NCBI GenBank assembly: GCA_001599595.1
Contig: BCHH01000005.1
Location: 2,714,804 to 2,778,803, forward strand
DNA: 64,000 nucleotides
Source: Beverwykella pulmonaria
Taxonomy: Eukaryota > Ascomycota > Dothideomycetes > Pleosporales > Melanommataceae
Reading direction: 5' to 3'
Part shown: positions 1-12,540 of the stretch, in pieces
How positions within the stretch are numbered: position 1 is the first letter of the stretch
Layout of the letters: each line of letters begins with the position of its first letter
Notes under the pieces: model-generated
Seen by the model: the letters and a program-made list of their open reading frames with translations, nothing else
What the model was told of the DNA's origin: nothing
Database searches by the model: none
Made by a program: the position numbers and the translations under genes

Positions 1-42
1 GCGCGGCGCTCGGTTTGCTGTCCCATTGCTTGAGCAAGTGGA

Positions 43-114
43 AGCACTAGGAGCACTGAGAGCACTAGGAGCACTAGGAGTACTAGGAGCACTAGGAGCA
101 CTAGGAGCACTAGG
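43..114. repeat. 9-bp minisatellite, eight tandem units
   Basis: Eight head-to-tail copies of the 9-mer agcactagg. Six are exact; unit 2 reads agcactgag and unit 5 reads agtactagg. No reading frame or known element explains it. It lies at the window edge, so its full length on the left is unknown. Confidence 0.9.
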
Positions 115-1045
115 AGCGCATGGTGTTGCTCTGGCTCCCGAGGCCGGGAGCTTAACCTAACCAGGAGCGTCTTTAGAGCCGCCTGGAAACCTTGCTTTTC
201 GGACCGACCTCTGCAGAGACTCAAGCGTACGATGCCGTTACTTCACCCAGCTTGTTATGGTTGATCAACCTAGCAACATTGCAGTGAAATCATGACCATG
301 GAGTAGCTTGACAAGCTCCATGCTCAGCGCTAATGTAGGTCAGTGGGCATCCGTGCGCCGACATAGCTTGAACACAAGTTTTCGGTCTCCTAATCCGATA
401 TGAACTCGTAACTCTTTGGTCGTACATTTGGCGAATGTGAGGAATGCACGGCGATTCGTCTCTCTCCCGGCCTCCTCAAGCAGCGAGATTATGGGAGACG
501 AAGGGCGCAGACGATTCACTGTCTTGGGGCTATGAATGGGCATTAGAAGTGAGAAGACGTGGGGTGGAGTCCCATCGTGTCTGCCAGAAGCTACGTGCTC
601 TTTCAAATGTGACAAACAAGTACGGTCATCAAGGCAACTTGTGGGGTTGCTTTATCGCTTGCATGGACTTTGTTCACTAGTATTCCACAGCACTAGAGAT
701 GGAAACCCCCATGGCGTTTACCGATTTGTACTAATGGCAGTGCATAGTTTCGTCGTAGCAAGTTTTACCTCTCCGTTTCCAGCGCCAAAGTGCTGCATGC
801 GTCCAGTTTGCTTTTCTTTCACGTGGCTTCGTCTCCGCTTCGCCGCAAAGAGCACGACGTCATTCATCATGCGGCACTCGCAACGCCCAAATCCAAAGCG
901 ATCCATGCGCGGATCCCGATCTCTGTCCCTGGATCTAAGATCGGAAGAACAAATAATCCCGCACGAAGGCGCGTTTCGGGCCGCCCACTGGCTTTCTCCT
1001 GTGGTAGGCGAGGTTTGGCGAGGTAGTTGGGCAATTGCGACCCGC
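115..1045. other. Intergenic, upstream of the grg-1-like gene
   Basis: Overlapping short open frames on both strands, none with a recognisable domain or coding-like composition. I see no RNA gene. The part nearest the CRE sites is probably promoter DNA. Confidence 0.6.
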
Positions 1046-1089
1046 TGACGTCATGGAAGGGAGCTCGACAAATGCGACCCATGACGTCA
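1046..1089 (+). promoter_or_regulatory. Paired CRE palindromes (ATF/CREB-type bZIP sites)
   Basis: The perfect palindrome TGACGTCA occurs twice, at 1046-1053 and 1082-1089, 36 bp apart. Each copy is preceded by the same gcgaccc string, 1-2 bp away. They lie about 165-210 bp upstream of the start codon of the grg-1-like gene. CRE palindromes bind fungal ATF/CREB bZIP factors downstream of the osmotic-stress MAP kinase. The Neurospora homologue ccg-1 is a stress- and clock-controlled gene, so control by such a factor is a reasonable inference. Confidence 0.7.
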
Positions 1090-1119
1090 CATCCTCATCA
1101 GAAGAGACGGCAGTATAGC

Positions 1120-1126
1120 TATATAA
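1120..1126 (+). promoter_or_regulatory. TATA box of the grg-1-like gene
   Basis: TATATAA, about 128 bp before the ATG and about 30 bp before a CT/CA-rich segment that would suit the transcript start. A strong TATA box fits a highly inducible stress gene. Confidence 0.7.
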
Positions 1127-1253
1127 CCCTTGACCCGCCCCTCCCCAGCGATCCTTTCTTCATTCACACACACACACATCGGCTCAATCCACCTGCAACC
1201 TACACACAAACACCAATCACAACCAACCCTCAATCAACCAACCTCAAATCACA

Positions 1254-1582
1254 ATGGAGTCCATCAAGGTACGCTCCACTTCTCTCCATGCCGACCTGCG
1301 CTCCAGCTAACTCCCCATCGCAGAACGCCGCCAACTACGTCGCCGAGACCGTCCAGGGCGCCGGCTCCCAGGCATCCAAGGAGGCCAATAAGGCAGTGGC
1401 TAAGGACGGAAACGCACCGCTCAGCTCGCGTGCCACGGCAGCCAAAGACGCTCTAGGCGACAAGGTTGACCAGCACGCTCACGAGACCAAGGCTGATGTA
1501 CACAAGGGTGAGTCCTCGCATCGTTGCTCTTTTGTGCGGCATCGGGCGCTGATGAATGAATATAGAGGCTGCTAAGCACTAG
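1254..1582 (+). CDS. grg-1: Glucose-repressible / clock-controlled stress peptide, Grg-1 (CCG-1) family
   Basis: CDS join(1254..1268,1324..1507,1566..1582), 71 residues, the same length as the Neurospora homologue. The protein begins MESIKNAANYVAETVQGAGS and ends ADVHKEAAKH. It is small, lysine/alanine-rich and hydrophilic, with the conserved SQASKEANKAVAKD core of the family. Both introns (55 and 58 nt) have GT donors and CAG/TAG acceptors and restore the frame exactly. Family members are abundant, induced by glucose starvation, stress and conidiation; their molecular role is unknown. The upstream TATA box and two CRE palindromes fit this regulation. Identity is confident; the biochemical function is not. 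Confidence 0.92.
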
Positions 1583-4500
1583 GTGCTCTCTTCTCACCAT
1601 GCACGACAACACGAATCTGGCTTGAAACATCCGGTAGATGGAAGTTGGGTTTGGTAGATGGATGGATTGGGATGGCCTTGTATTTCTAGACCTAACGGAC
1701 TGGATGCGATGGCGAGGTTGCTTCACGCATCACCAATGAATGAATAACTTCTAATCCCAAACACATCGGACTGCACTACATTTGTGATGGGGTTTTGCTT
1801 TGTGATTGCTGCTTGTTACTTCACCACCATTGCGCCTTCATTCAACAGAATTTTGACCTGACCATCGACACAGCCTGCTTGTTCCACCAGGTTTACGCTA
1901 ACTTGTTTAGGGAACGTTGATGGAATGCAATCAGCGACAAAGCGTTGCCTTTGCATTTGTCACACGTCTCTGATATCCCCAATGCGTCTCTCCAAAGCCT
2001 TACTTGTATAAACTCATCATTGCCGATACCTACCTTGTATCGGTATTTTCCATGGGCTCACCACCTCACTTCAATGAAGCTCAGACCAATAGCCGAGCAG
2101 CAAAAAGCAAAAAGTCAAGACGTAAAGAATTGGAAATCGACAACGAGAGAACTAGACCCCGGGACGCTCGAGTTCAATTAGCGCATCTTCTCCCCGCTGC
2201 ATCGTAGATGACGCCTTGCGAGTTCGGGCTGGTGTTGATGGCGGACCTGTCGATCTGATCGCCTGCACCGCCACACGGCGTCCGATTCGCGCAGCTAGCG
2301 AAAGGAGTGGAAATTTGAGGATGGTTGATCGGAATTTAGGGTTGAGGTGTGAGGTTGTGACGGACACACTGATTTTGCTATCAGGGACCGTTTGTACTAC
2401 ACTGGCAGCGAAAATAGAGGACAGTATGTGAATCGTGTTGACTATACATGTTGTGAATAGGAAGGTGACGTTGATACAAGACATCTGCGTGTGAGACTGC
2501 GCCGCCCACCCGCTCCTTTATCGATAAACCCTCCCGTCAGCCACCCGTCGGCAAAGATCTTCAACGGACACTTCCCCATCGGGGCTCCACATCAAACAAA
2601 ATTCCGCGGGCGTGCAGCATGGCATGATTCAGCAGTTGTGAAAGTTCTCCGTCGATGTCGACGTCGGCTTTTTGCGACGCAAGCTCAAGAGGCGCAGCGA
2701 AACGGACAAGTGCCTTGGATTCCGAATTTATTTCGGTGGAGCTTGTTTGCTTGAAACAGCCGTTAGCCTGTTATTTGGCGGCGGACAGCGGAGCCTGGGG
2801 CACGCCAATTTCAATTTCGCGTCTTCTTTCCTGAGGGTGCGAAAGCCGCTGATAACAAAGTCGTGAACCTAATTTAGGTTATTTGCAGTCGTGCAATGGA
2901 AATTTCCTCGGACACGAAGAGGAATAAGACCGGAGTAAAGTGTTAACATCAGGTGCGGTGGACGTAGCACCGTCCAGCCACAGGGAAGAATGCAAACCCC
3001 GGATTCGAACGGTTAATCAGCTCGGTACGCTCTCGTGAAAATGCGCTGTCATGTCGCTACGATGCGGAGGCGGCTGCGCACGGCTAATTCCAGCTTTGTT
3101 CAAATCTTGGAAGAGTGGCGAATTGGTTTGTCGAGTGACCGGGTATTTAGACGTGGAGATTTGGGAGCGGCATATCTGGAGCTCGTGTTAGGTCGGGAGT
3201 GCTTTTTAACATGCGGAGAATTAAATTTGCGGGTGCGTAATTAGCAGGTCCATGTTAAGATTTGTTATTTGTTATGCTGGTCATACCTATACCAGCCAGA
3301 CTAGGGAGCGTGTAGAGACCAAGCGAAGATAATATGGGTGCAGATGTTGTCACAATCATGATCATGGCGTTGGCTTCCAAGGTAGATGTGTCGCCACTTG
3401 GACGTATTCACGCTGTGCGTCAGGCGTCTTATAGCACCTGACAAATTCTAGCTTGATAGATTGCGGAAAGAGTCACAGCTGGACTGGCATAGATGGGAGC
3501 ACCAACTGCCAACCGAGGAGTGGCATGCCCCAACATCTAGACACACGCATCCGCAGCAGACGGCCAGGTTGTGCAAAGTTTCTTGCGTTGTCCCGATCCG
3601 GACATGCGTCGTACAAATGCTGCCCCCCACGATCGTGCTGAGACAGGACCACTCTCGAGGTTTCGAGGTTCCGTACACACTTCCAACTAGTCGCCCGGAT
3701 GATTTGATCTGAGAGGCTCTTGTGTCGATTTTGAAGCGTTGTACGAAGAATAAAATTCGGGTTAGGGATACATCCTCGTCGTTGCCTGACAGCTGTTCTG
3801 GTGACGACAGCCATGGCGTCAAAGAAACACAGCCTACCTCAAGCCGGCGGGTGACGCAAGGCGTACGCTTAAGAGAAAGAAACGGAATGAAGATGCTGGT
3901 AACACAGCTTGATATCAAAGCATCGACCCACGGGTAGAGGTGACAGCGCGGCGCCAAGAGTAGAGAAGATATCGCACAACATCCAGGAACTGGGATTGCG
4001 GGTCGCAGAGAACACAAACAGGGCAGCAACAAAGCTTTATCGCATGATAGAAGGAAAGATGTGACGGTCAAACGACAGTCGCCAACACGTGGGAATACAC
4101 CAATGCATGACGCGGATCGCCACTGTGGTTTCAAGTCCATGCTCAGAGCACAGGGCGTCGTCACGACTTGAAAGTTCGGCGATGCGCTCGGCAGATGGCA
4201 GAGAACAGAGGGCTTGTCGCAATCGCAACAACTGCTGCGGTTGTTGTGGAGTTGAAAAGCGCGGCGGGCACACCGGTGGTTATCAGCGCTCAGTAGTGGT
4301 TATTCCGCTGCTACCTAGGGATATGATTGCACAGCAGGGTGTCTCCGGACGGTCCCAGGGCGCACTACAGGCGCAGATTGACGAGGTAGAAATGACTCTG
4401 GAGGCTGTGGCGTTGAGAGGTGATGTGCTTGGGGGGGCTTGTTGCAGGAAAAGTGGATGTGTGGAGTTGGAAGTTGCTGGCTGGTGTACGCAAGCCTGGG

Positions 4501-5423
4501 AATAGGGACGTTTTGATGGCTTACGTGGTTACGTTAGCGGTTCATCCTCATGCTTGACCGTTGCGCCTGATTTGCGCACTCGATACGAGACGTTTGCAAA
4601 AGCGCACACTCTGCCCCCCGAGGCAGGAGATTGATGCGCGCCCCGGAGAGGACGGCGTGGAAGTTGAAACGCGCCGACGGTGGGCCAATTTTACGGCGCC
4701 TGAGGCCAGGGATACCCATCCCTTGGCGGCTACTCAGCAGCCCACGTACCCACTTGCCATACATCTGCGACGACGACCACTCTTCCTCACTCACCCTCCT
4801 TTACATCACGCCGTTCGCGTTGCCACTGGTGCTCCTCGCCCCGTCCGCTCACTTATATTCTCTTCGTGTCACCACCGACTCTCTTTGCCTCCACCGGCTC
4901 TCCAATATCAACCCTGGCGGAGGATTAACGGGCAGAGCCTATCACAGTCGTCCCTATTTGCCTGCCTTTTGCAATTTACATCCCAGGTCACCCGCACAGC
5001 AGCCCCTTGCGTCCACCATTGCCCGCCGTGGACCACTGTCAATATTTTCCCCAGACGCGGACTGAACCGACTGAGCGCCTCCTGCACTCATCTGCTGCCC
5101 TTGTCTTCCATATCTGAATCCCCGTCGCACCCACGATCCGATTTGCCAAAGTGGAAGCCGGTCACAACGCATTCGAACTCATCCGACCGCGCCCCCTGGT
5201 CCCTTCATCGCAATCCGCCTATTTGGAAGGCATCCAGTTGGCGGCTGTCGCTTCCCAGATCTGTCTTTTGCTGGTCAAGGCAGATACTTCTCGCTACATA
5301 TTTGTCAATCCCTCACCTGGCCTAGTGCAATCTTCGACTACCCTGGATCCATAAAGGGCTTCAACTCGGCCGCTTCCCGTTCGTTGCACCAGCAGATCGC
5401 ATCTAGTCTTCTCTTTGGACAAA
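1583..5423. other. Gene-poor interval, 3.8 kb
   Basis: No gene supported. The longest frame (3448-4164, minus, 238 codons) is Cys/Ser-rich and has no recognisable domain. From about 4760 to 5420 the plus strand is strongly pyrimidine-rich, without repeats, as expected for the promoter and a possibly long 5' leader of the ferric reductase gene. No tRNA or mobile-element signature was found. Confidence 0.5.
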
Positions 5424-7503
5424 ATGCTTACCAGCACTCTTCTTTTCTCTCTTTCTTCTGCCACCATGGCCTTTGCCCAGGACTTCAGCAGAAGAGCGGA
5501 TGCTGTTGCTGCCGCTCCTGCTGCAAGTGGTGCAGCTGGAGGCCACGGCGCAGCTACTACTGGCGGCCACGCTGCAGGTCCTGACACCGCCGACATCGAG
5601 AACACTGACGTCGAACACTACCTTGGATACATCTGGGTAGCTTTCCTGGCGGTTTTCATCCTCTACCAAGTCATCTTCCACTTCATCCGCTACGTCCGCA
5701 CTGTGGCATGCCTCACCAACGAGACTCAACGATACTTCGCGGTTCCTCACTCCGTGTACACCTGGTTCAAGAGGAACCTCCTGAATGCACCGCTTTTCCG
5801 GACACGGCACCACCGAGAGTTCAAGCTGTCTTCTGCTATCAACATTGGCACACTCCCGAGCCGTCTGCAGATGTTGCTGCTTGTTGGCTACTTCGGCACC
5901 AATGTGGGATTCACCGTTTGGAGCATCGATTGGACTAAGCCCTACGCCCAAGTCGCCGGCGAGTTCCGTAACCGCACTGGTGTCATGGCTGTCGTCAACA
6001 TGATTCCCCTGTTCCTCCTTGCAGGCCGCAACAACCCGTTCATTACCCTCACTGGCATCTCGTTCGACACAATGAACCTAATCCATCGGTGGTTTGGACG
6101 GATCGTTGTCCTTGAGGCACTTTGTCATACTATTGCCTATATGGCTAGCAAAGTTCATACTAGTAAGATTTCTTAAATATTTGGTCTTCTGTAACTTCTT
6201 GCTAATTAATACGCAGAGGGATGGTCCGCTCTCCAAGCTTCCCTTACTGGCAGCGAGTTTATGATCAGTGGTTTCATTGGTGTCATTGCATTTACTTTCC
6301 TTCTGATCCAGTCCCCGGGGCCAGTCCGTCACGCATTCTACGAAACTTTTCTGCATTTTCACATCTTGGGCGCAGCCCTCGCAGTCGGTGCAGTATGGGT
6401 GCATCTTAAGGCTCTTCCACAACTGCATCTGCTGTACGGCGTTGTTGGCCTATGGGCTTTCGAGGTAAGTTTTAGAAACTTCTATCAGTCAAGGGCTACC
6501 TTGCTAATGATTTTATAGCGAACGTTTCGACTTGTTCGCCTCGTTATGCGAAATGTCGGCGCCGGTGGCACAAAGGCCGACGTCGAGGTTCTACCAGGTG
6601 ATGCGCTTCGCGTCACCGTTCGCATGGCTCGCCCCTGGACATTCCGCCCTGGCCAGCATGCATACCTATATATTCCATCTGTCGGACTCTGGACCAATCA
6701 CCCATTCTCGCTTGCCTGGAGCGAGGAGGAAGAAAACCTCAATGCCACGTCTATGTTGGCCGACGAGAAGGGCCTCCCGATGAACCGTCAAGATATTCTG
6801 GAATCGCAAAAGACGAACATGTCCTTTATTATTCGACGCAGAACTGGGTTCACGGAGAAACTCTACAAGAAGGCTGATCTCTCAGCTGCGGGCAAATTCA
6901 GCACTACGGCATTTGTGGAGGGACCATATGGTGAGTGCCGATCCCTGTTTCCCCAGACTTTACACTCTATCGATATATTAAGATATATTGTGACAACAAC
7001 ACAACCCATGCTAACACGATATTATAGGTGGCGAAGATTTGAGTTCCTATGGCACCGTCATGCTTTGGGCTGCGGGTATTGGTATCACGCACCAAGTTCC
7101 TCATGTGCGCGACATCGTCTCCAAGTACGCGAATGGTACCACCGCCACCCGTCGTCTAACACTGGTCTGGATCATCCAATCCCCCGAGCACCTCGAATGG
7201 ATCCGCTCCTGGATGACTCAAATTCTTTCCCTACCTAAGCGACGCGAGATTCTCAAGATTCTGCTCTTCGTCACACGGCCAAGGAGTACCAAGGAAATTC
7301 ACTCTCCCAGCTCCAGCGTGCAGATGTTTCCAGGCAAGCCGAATGTGCAAGCTCTCATCGACCAAGAAATGCAGGAAGGCATTGGTGCGGCGTGTGTCAG
7401 CGTCTGCGGCACAGGTGGACTCGCTGACGATCTACGCCGTTCAGTGCGCAATCGTCAGCCGCAATGGAACGTCGATTTCCGCGAGGAATCCTTCTCGTGG
7501 TAA
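5424..7503 (+). CDS. Ferric/metalloreductase, flavocytochrome b family (FRE/NOX superfamily)
   Basis: CDS join(5424..6162,6217..6464,6519..6930,7028..7503), 624 residues. It would reduce extracellular Fe(III)/Cu(II) with cytosolic NADPH through FAD and two haems at the plasma membrane. Seen: a signal peptide over about the first 18 residues, an Ala/Gly/His-rich luminal stretch (25-55), several membrane helices, and two haem-ligating pairs each spaced H-x13-H (H221/H235 and H295/H309). An FAD-binding NHPFS motif follows, then NADPH-binding GPYGG (split by intron 3) and CGTGG near the C terminus, which ends in FSW as in many Fre proteins. All three introns have GT/AG ends and keep frame. It has no siderophore or permease neighbour, so substrate preference (iron or copper) is open. 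A NADPH oxidase role is less likely given the extracellular N-terminal domain and family resemblance. Confidence 0.9.
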
Positions 7504-10500
7504 GCACGAAACAAGGCGTTACCGATTGCACACCTGTTCAGATAAAACCTCATACATTTTCATAACAACGCCCTCACGACTCTCCGCTTGTGGTTTCGGC
7601 TCTTCTTCTTGCTTCCTGTGGTGGCTCTTGCGTGTATTTACTTATTCGAGATACTCTCACATACCATATTGCTTGCAAATGTGACGGCTGGCTAGCTATC
7701 TCGCTGGGGTTTAATGGACGGGGTTTCCAGGTTACATTTTCATCTTTCCCTTCATTGTAGAAACTTCTGTACCTTCCTTTGACCCCTGCCACCTAGGTCA
7801 CCTTATTTTTCCAGTATTCCTTGGTTTTGCTTTTTGTTTCTTTTTAGTCTATCGAGTACCCCAGCGTCTTCTTCGCGCGAACGAATAAAAATACGGAAGG
7901 AGGAGTATATGAAAGGGACGAGTAAGCGGTTTAGACAGACGTGGTTCATCCCAATCGAACACATGCACTCAAAATTCTCTCCCGGTCATGTGATGTCATG
8001 CTAGCTTGGCCACATGTTTTTCTGTTTTGCTAGCTGCTGTCGGTGTACGTGTTCCTATCTGCCTTCGATATTGGATAAGCATCCCAAAACTCTCGGTCAG
8101 TCAGGCAAGCAAATGGTAGTTGGTAGCAAAACAATCAAGCTCCACACACCCCTCATAGTTCGTTACGCATACCGTGCTCCGTAATGCTCCGCAGTGCTCC
8201 GCTCCTACCCTCTTAGTATCATCGTCGATAAGCCTACATATTTCTTATCGTTGACATGCTGTGCGTGGGGAGTCCATGCCGGGTCGGAGGTGAAACTTGC
8301 GCCACTACCGACTACTGGTTCCCGCATATGGAAGCTCCGTTGAATGAGCGATAACGATCGCTGTCGCTATACCTACAGTGGTAGAACGGATGGTGATCAC
8401 TAAGCAAGTAGCGCAAACGGGCCGATGGAGAGAGACGGGTTTTCGGGTTCCTGCGCAAGCCATAAGCCCTTGATCGTCGTCACTTGGCTTGCGCGTTTCG
8501 TTTTACGCATGGTCTACGTACGCATTTTGCTTTTCAAAAGTGCGTCCACCTATCACTGGACACACCCCATCACAAAGCACGAGTCTACGCGTTGTACAAC
8601 TTATGCTCCAATGTATGGGCTGTGGCTTTCTATTCGCCAAGGCGTGTGCGTAATTACGGGTTAGTTTGTTTCAACTAGCCAACTGACGGGTGACTTTGGA
8701 TTTGTTTTTATGGTGCGGGTTCGAGCGTCGCAGGATTGGGCGCGTAGGGCTGTGATTAAGCATTGCGAGTTGAGTGGATGGAAGGGGCGTGGAAGTGCCT
8801 CAGGATTGCATGATCGTCGCCTGGTTGTGGAAGCGGACGGAGTGCGGAGGGCGAAACGTGGACTTTGTGAGGTGTGGCTGAGAGGCGTTTATGCATTGGC
8901 TGAGGATATGGGTGTGGGTATGGGAATTAGATACAGTATTCCCGGAAGCGCTTGCATATCGCATGGCATGGTGTTGCGTCATTGTTGTAATGGATTATCC
9001 GTTGTTTCAACGACAGTCGGTCGGTCTTCTTGCTTGTAAGATTTCAACTTGGCATGGCCTTGGAAACACATTGAGAGGTAAGGTAAGAGTGCGGGGAGCC
9101 GTTGCAGATGTCCGTACATGTACGTCTCTGCATCTTCGGACTTCGGAGGCGACGATCACGAATGGGACGGGAGGAAATGAGAAGCGAAAGCTTCTTCTGC
9201 GATGATGTGAGGGATAACCAGATCGTCGGTGCACAGTGGCTTATGGCTAAAAGTTGGAGCTGGAATGTTGACATGGCCTGCGCTGACTGAATGGAAACTT
9301 GCGAATCTCCTTGTACAAGTTACACGGTGACATGGTACATGTTGCATGCAGATGCGAAGATGGAGTGACGAGTGGTGGAGAAGGTTGCTTATGGAAGCGA
9401 GGGGAACAATCTGCGCTGTTGTTGAGCTGCAAGTTTTCGTTGTTGTGAACAGGGACGAGTGCGTGATCTCGAGAGCAGTGACTTGGAAAGTCACCTTTTC
9501 CTTGCTGGCGAATTGGAGTGAAGGTATTTGTAATTTCGCACTGTGTCGTTGAAACAACCATCTTGACTACCACAGCTTACAGCTAAGGTCAATAACGCTT
9601 TCTAGAACCTACTATCGAGTGACATTCCATGCTTTGCGAAGCTTAATTGTTCGCCGACCACTTCCCTTTACAACCACCCCAATGTCTGGCCAGACCATCG
9701 ATAGCATCCACGATATAGCGATGGATCGCAGACGGCGAATATGCATAGGCGATCACGAATGATTCTGTGCGACTCACCTCTACAGCACATTCCCAAACAG
9801 AAGTGCGCCCCGCTCGATTCGCAAGTACCTCGAAGTATCTTTTTTGGCCAGTCATGTTGGTGCAGATATTTCCGGTTACGAGAAGAGCCCTCAATTAAGC
9901 TTCTGGATGCCTGTCTCGCATCAGCTCACTTCGCCGTGTGCAATGTGTTCATCCACCGGTTAGTTTAGCGCCTATATGCCTTGAAGCTCCCAGGGTCTTG
10001 GACAGAGGTTGTGGTTGGTGATCATAGTTAGCGATATTGTAGCATCTTAGGTGAGCAACATGTCACTGGTGGAGGGGCAGCACAGTGTTCTGAAGCTTGG
10101 CTTTGATTCATAAGTTCCCATGGAAGCGGAAGTGCCTACCGAAATGCGTTCGAGGCTTCAATTCGACGGAGAGGTTGCTATGCGCATGATGATCTTTGAG
10201 AGGATAGGTGGATGGATAATGGGCATTGTTGTGCAGACGCTGCGCTCATGGGTGCGACTATGCACATCCTCGTATTGCAAGAAGCGAGTTCTGAGCCGTT
10301 CTATAGTAGCCTAAACGTATCCAATTCGTATCTTTGTTGACATGGTATCGCTCAACTCGACGTCGGCTACGAGTACCGACGCTGCGTAGTGACATCGTCA
10401 TCGCGCACTATCTTTCGCAATGTTCCTCCTCCATTGACTGTATTACCTATTTGTCAGGTCAGCACAATCCCCAGCACCGTACACACAGCGCATAGAGATA

Positions 10501-11733
10501 AAAAGTGGTATGCGTGCAGTATAGATTGGCTACGCCATCCTGCGCCTTCACGTAAGATACATTCCGACATGTAGAGCCTCCAATCCTTCCCAGCTTAAAC
10601 CTTCCCTCGGAGAATTTGCACACTATTTGTCAACGGGTCTCCAACCTCGTCGAAGATCATGATACGACAGGCCGGAACAACAATGGAAGGATCATGGGGC
10701 AGCGAGCGCTTTTATCCAGTTCTGCCGCGAAGGCCAGAAGTTTCGGCTTTTCTAGGCTGGGAGCAGGTTAGCTGCAAGCATGGGTCTATCCTCGCCAGCG
10801 CGTTGACAGATACCTGGATACCTGGATTGGAACGAGTGGTAACGAAAGAGACGTGCGTTTGTGGGGTTCATATATGTAGATGAGGTTTGTGGGGATGTAT
10901 ATAACCGCCTGACTCATGTGGCTAGGTTTCTGTGTAAGCGAGCTTAGCCATGCATAGTGGGACATGGGATGTGATATCATATGACAGAAGGCAAAAAATA
11001 TGAGAGCGGATTGGGAAATCGACGATGGATGATGGATGAGGGTGTGATCGACTTGGCCTTTGATATTGCATTGCAAATTGACACGGCAGAGATGAGTGAC
11101 GTGATGCACAATATTGACTCTCAACTAAAAAAACTTGCAGAGATTGCAAAGAAATACTGACCTTCCCAAACCGAATGCTCACCGCCGCTATTGTCGCGAT
11201 ACCAGAAGGCCTAATGAGGCAACCAGTTAAGTAGACAAGACCAGACTGAGCGGGTATTGAAGGATTGAACGACTGGTGCCAACCCCACGGACCTTAGGCG
11301 AGTGTATAGACAATGATGTGCTCCGGAGGAATGCCTCGAGATGGTACATTCAATGGTCTAGGCAGTCGGGTACGATAAGGCATGCCGTAAAATATCTTGT
11401 GGGTCTCTGAAGTGGAGGGAACGCAAAGCTGGACACAATCCGACATCTAGATACAGGGAAGATCGCGTCTGCGAAGGGCGAGGAATAGGAATCCGGCCGT
11501 ATTGTTAAGTACACAATGAGTAGCATAAACGGCATAATCTGTAGCTCAAATTTACGAATACCGGATGATGCGCCAACTGGAAAAGTGAGTCTATTAGATG
11601 CAGTAGGTTCTTCTAATGTCTTGGTTCGTCTCCCTCCTTCTTCGCACATAGAAGCTGAAGACCAACAACTCCGGGAATCTTGATGTATTCGTTGTCACAT
11701 TGGATTGCGGTATTGCAGCCCATCTCGTTCTCG
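7504..11733. other. Gene-poor interval, 4.2 kb
   Basis: Only short frames of up to about 130 codons, overlapping on both strands with atypical composition. I found no domain, tRNA, rRNA or transposon termini. A short run of three imperfect gtgctccg-like units lies near 8170-8205. Non-coding RNA genes cannot be excluded. Confidence 0.5.
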
Positions 11734-12540
11734 TCAGCCTTGCTGAAGAGGACTCTCTGAATCACCTCCCTCTTCTAGCGCATATCTGTCTTGTATTCCC
11801 TTCCAACCTCTTAATACCACATCCGCCTGGACCCCGGTCTTTCCCAGCCTTTTCACCGCCTCGTCGATCGGAAGCAAATAACTCTCGTACGTCTTCTCTT
11901 CCTCATCGACTCCAGTACCCTCATGGTGAAGAGGCTCATAACCTTCTGGCTCCATCTTCACTCTGTCGCGAAGTGTCAAGTCGGTGGGATATGGTGGGGG
12001 AGGCTTGTAAGTGCCGCCAGATTTCGTCTCTAGCTCTATCTCAAGCTCGGGTGGGAGCGTCTCCGCGATGTACCAATACAGCACGTATTGCAGCGACCCG
12101 TATCTCATGGGCATAAACTGCATCCATACTGGTTCTGCGGTGAGGGGTGGAGAGTCGACTCGGGGGTGCGCCAAGGGTTGGTGGTGCTTTATTGGGAGTG
12201 GGAGGAGGCGGTTACGGTAACCAGACTGGATAAGTCAGCATCCAACCACTGCAACGCTTGACGTGTGATGCGCCTTTAAGAATCAAAATCTCCACGAGAG
12301 GTAGTAACGTACCTCTTCATACCCTTCCCTCTCTGCGCCTCTGCCACTCTCTTCTCCAGCATCTCGCCGTCCCTTTGGCAAGAAGTAGTACTTGCGCCCA
12401 TGACGATCGGGAGCGCTACATATAACAACTCTCTGCGACGCGATGTGAAAGATGGCGACGCCTCCACCCAATACAAGGTCTTCAGAGGAGAACTGGCCGA
12501 TGAATGCTGGGAAGGTAGAATGTGGTGTGTCAGTGGTCAT
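11734..12540 (-). CDS. Nudix hydrolase, interrupted reading frame
   Basis: Exon 1 (12313..12540, 76 codons) opens MTTDTPHSTF and contains the Nudix box: G, five residues, E, seven residues, REGYEE, then SGY in exon 2. The usual aliphatic residue after RE is Gly here. After an 88-nt intron (12225..12312) the next frame reads SGYRNRLLPLPIKHH, which suits the family, but the C-terminal part (LTAEPVWMQFMPMRYGSL and onward to 11734) lies in another frame. A single missing base near 12175-12185 would explain this. Alternatively an 80-nt intron (12135..12214) gives join(11734..12134,12215..12224,12313..12540), 212 residues, at the cost of the RLLPL segment. Nudix enzymes cleave nucleoside diphosphates linked to another moiety; the substrate here is unknown. 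It could be an active gene with a sequence error or a recent pseudogene. Confidence 0.7.

Noticed and set aside
2990..3030. ggattcgaacggtt, resembling a tRNA T-arm on the minus strand
   Set aside because: No anticodon arm, D arm or acceptor stem at the required distances.
3448..4164. 238-codon minus-strand frame
   Set aside because: Cys/Ser-rich composition, no domain, plus-strand frames overlap it throughout, and no splice context or promoter supports it.
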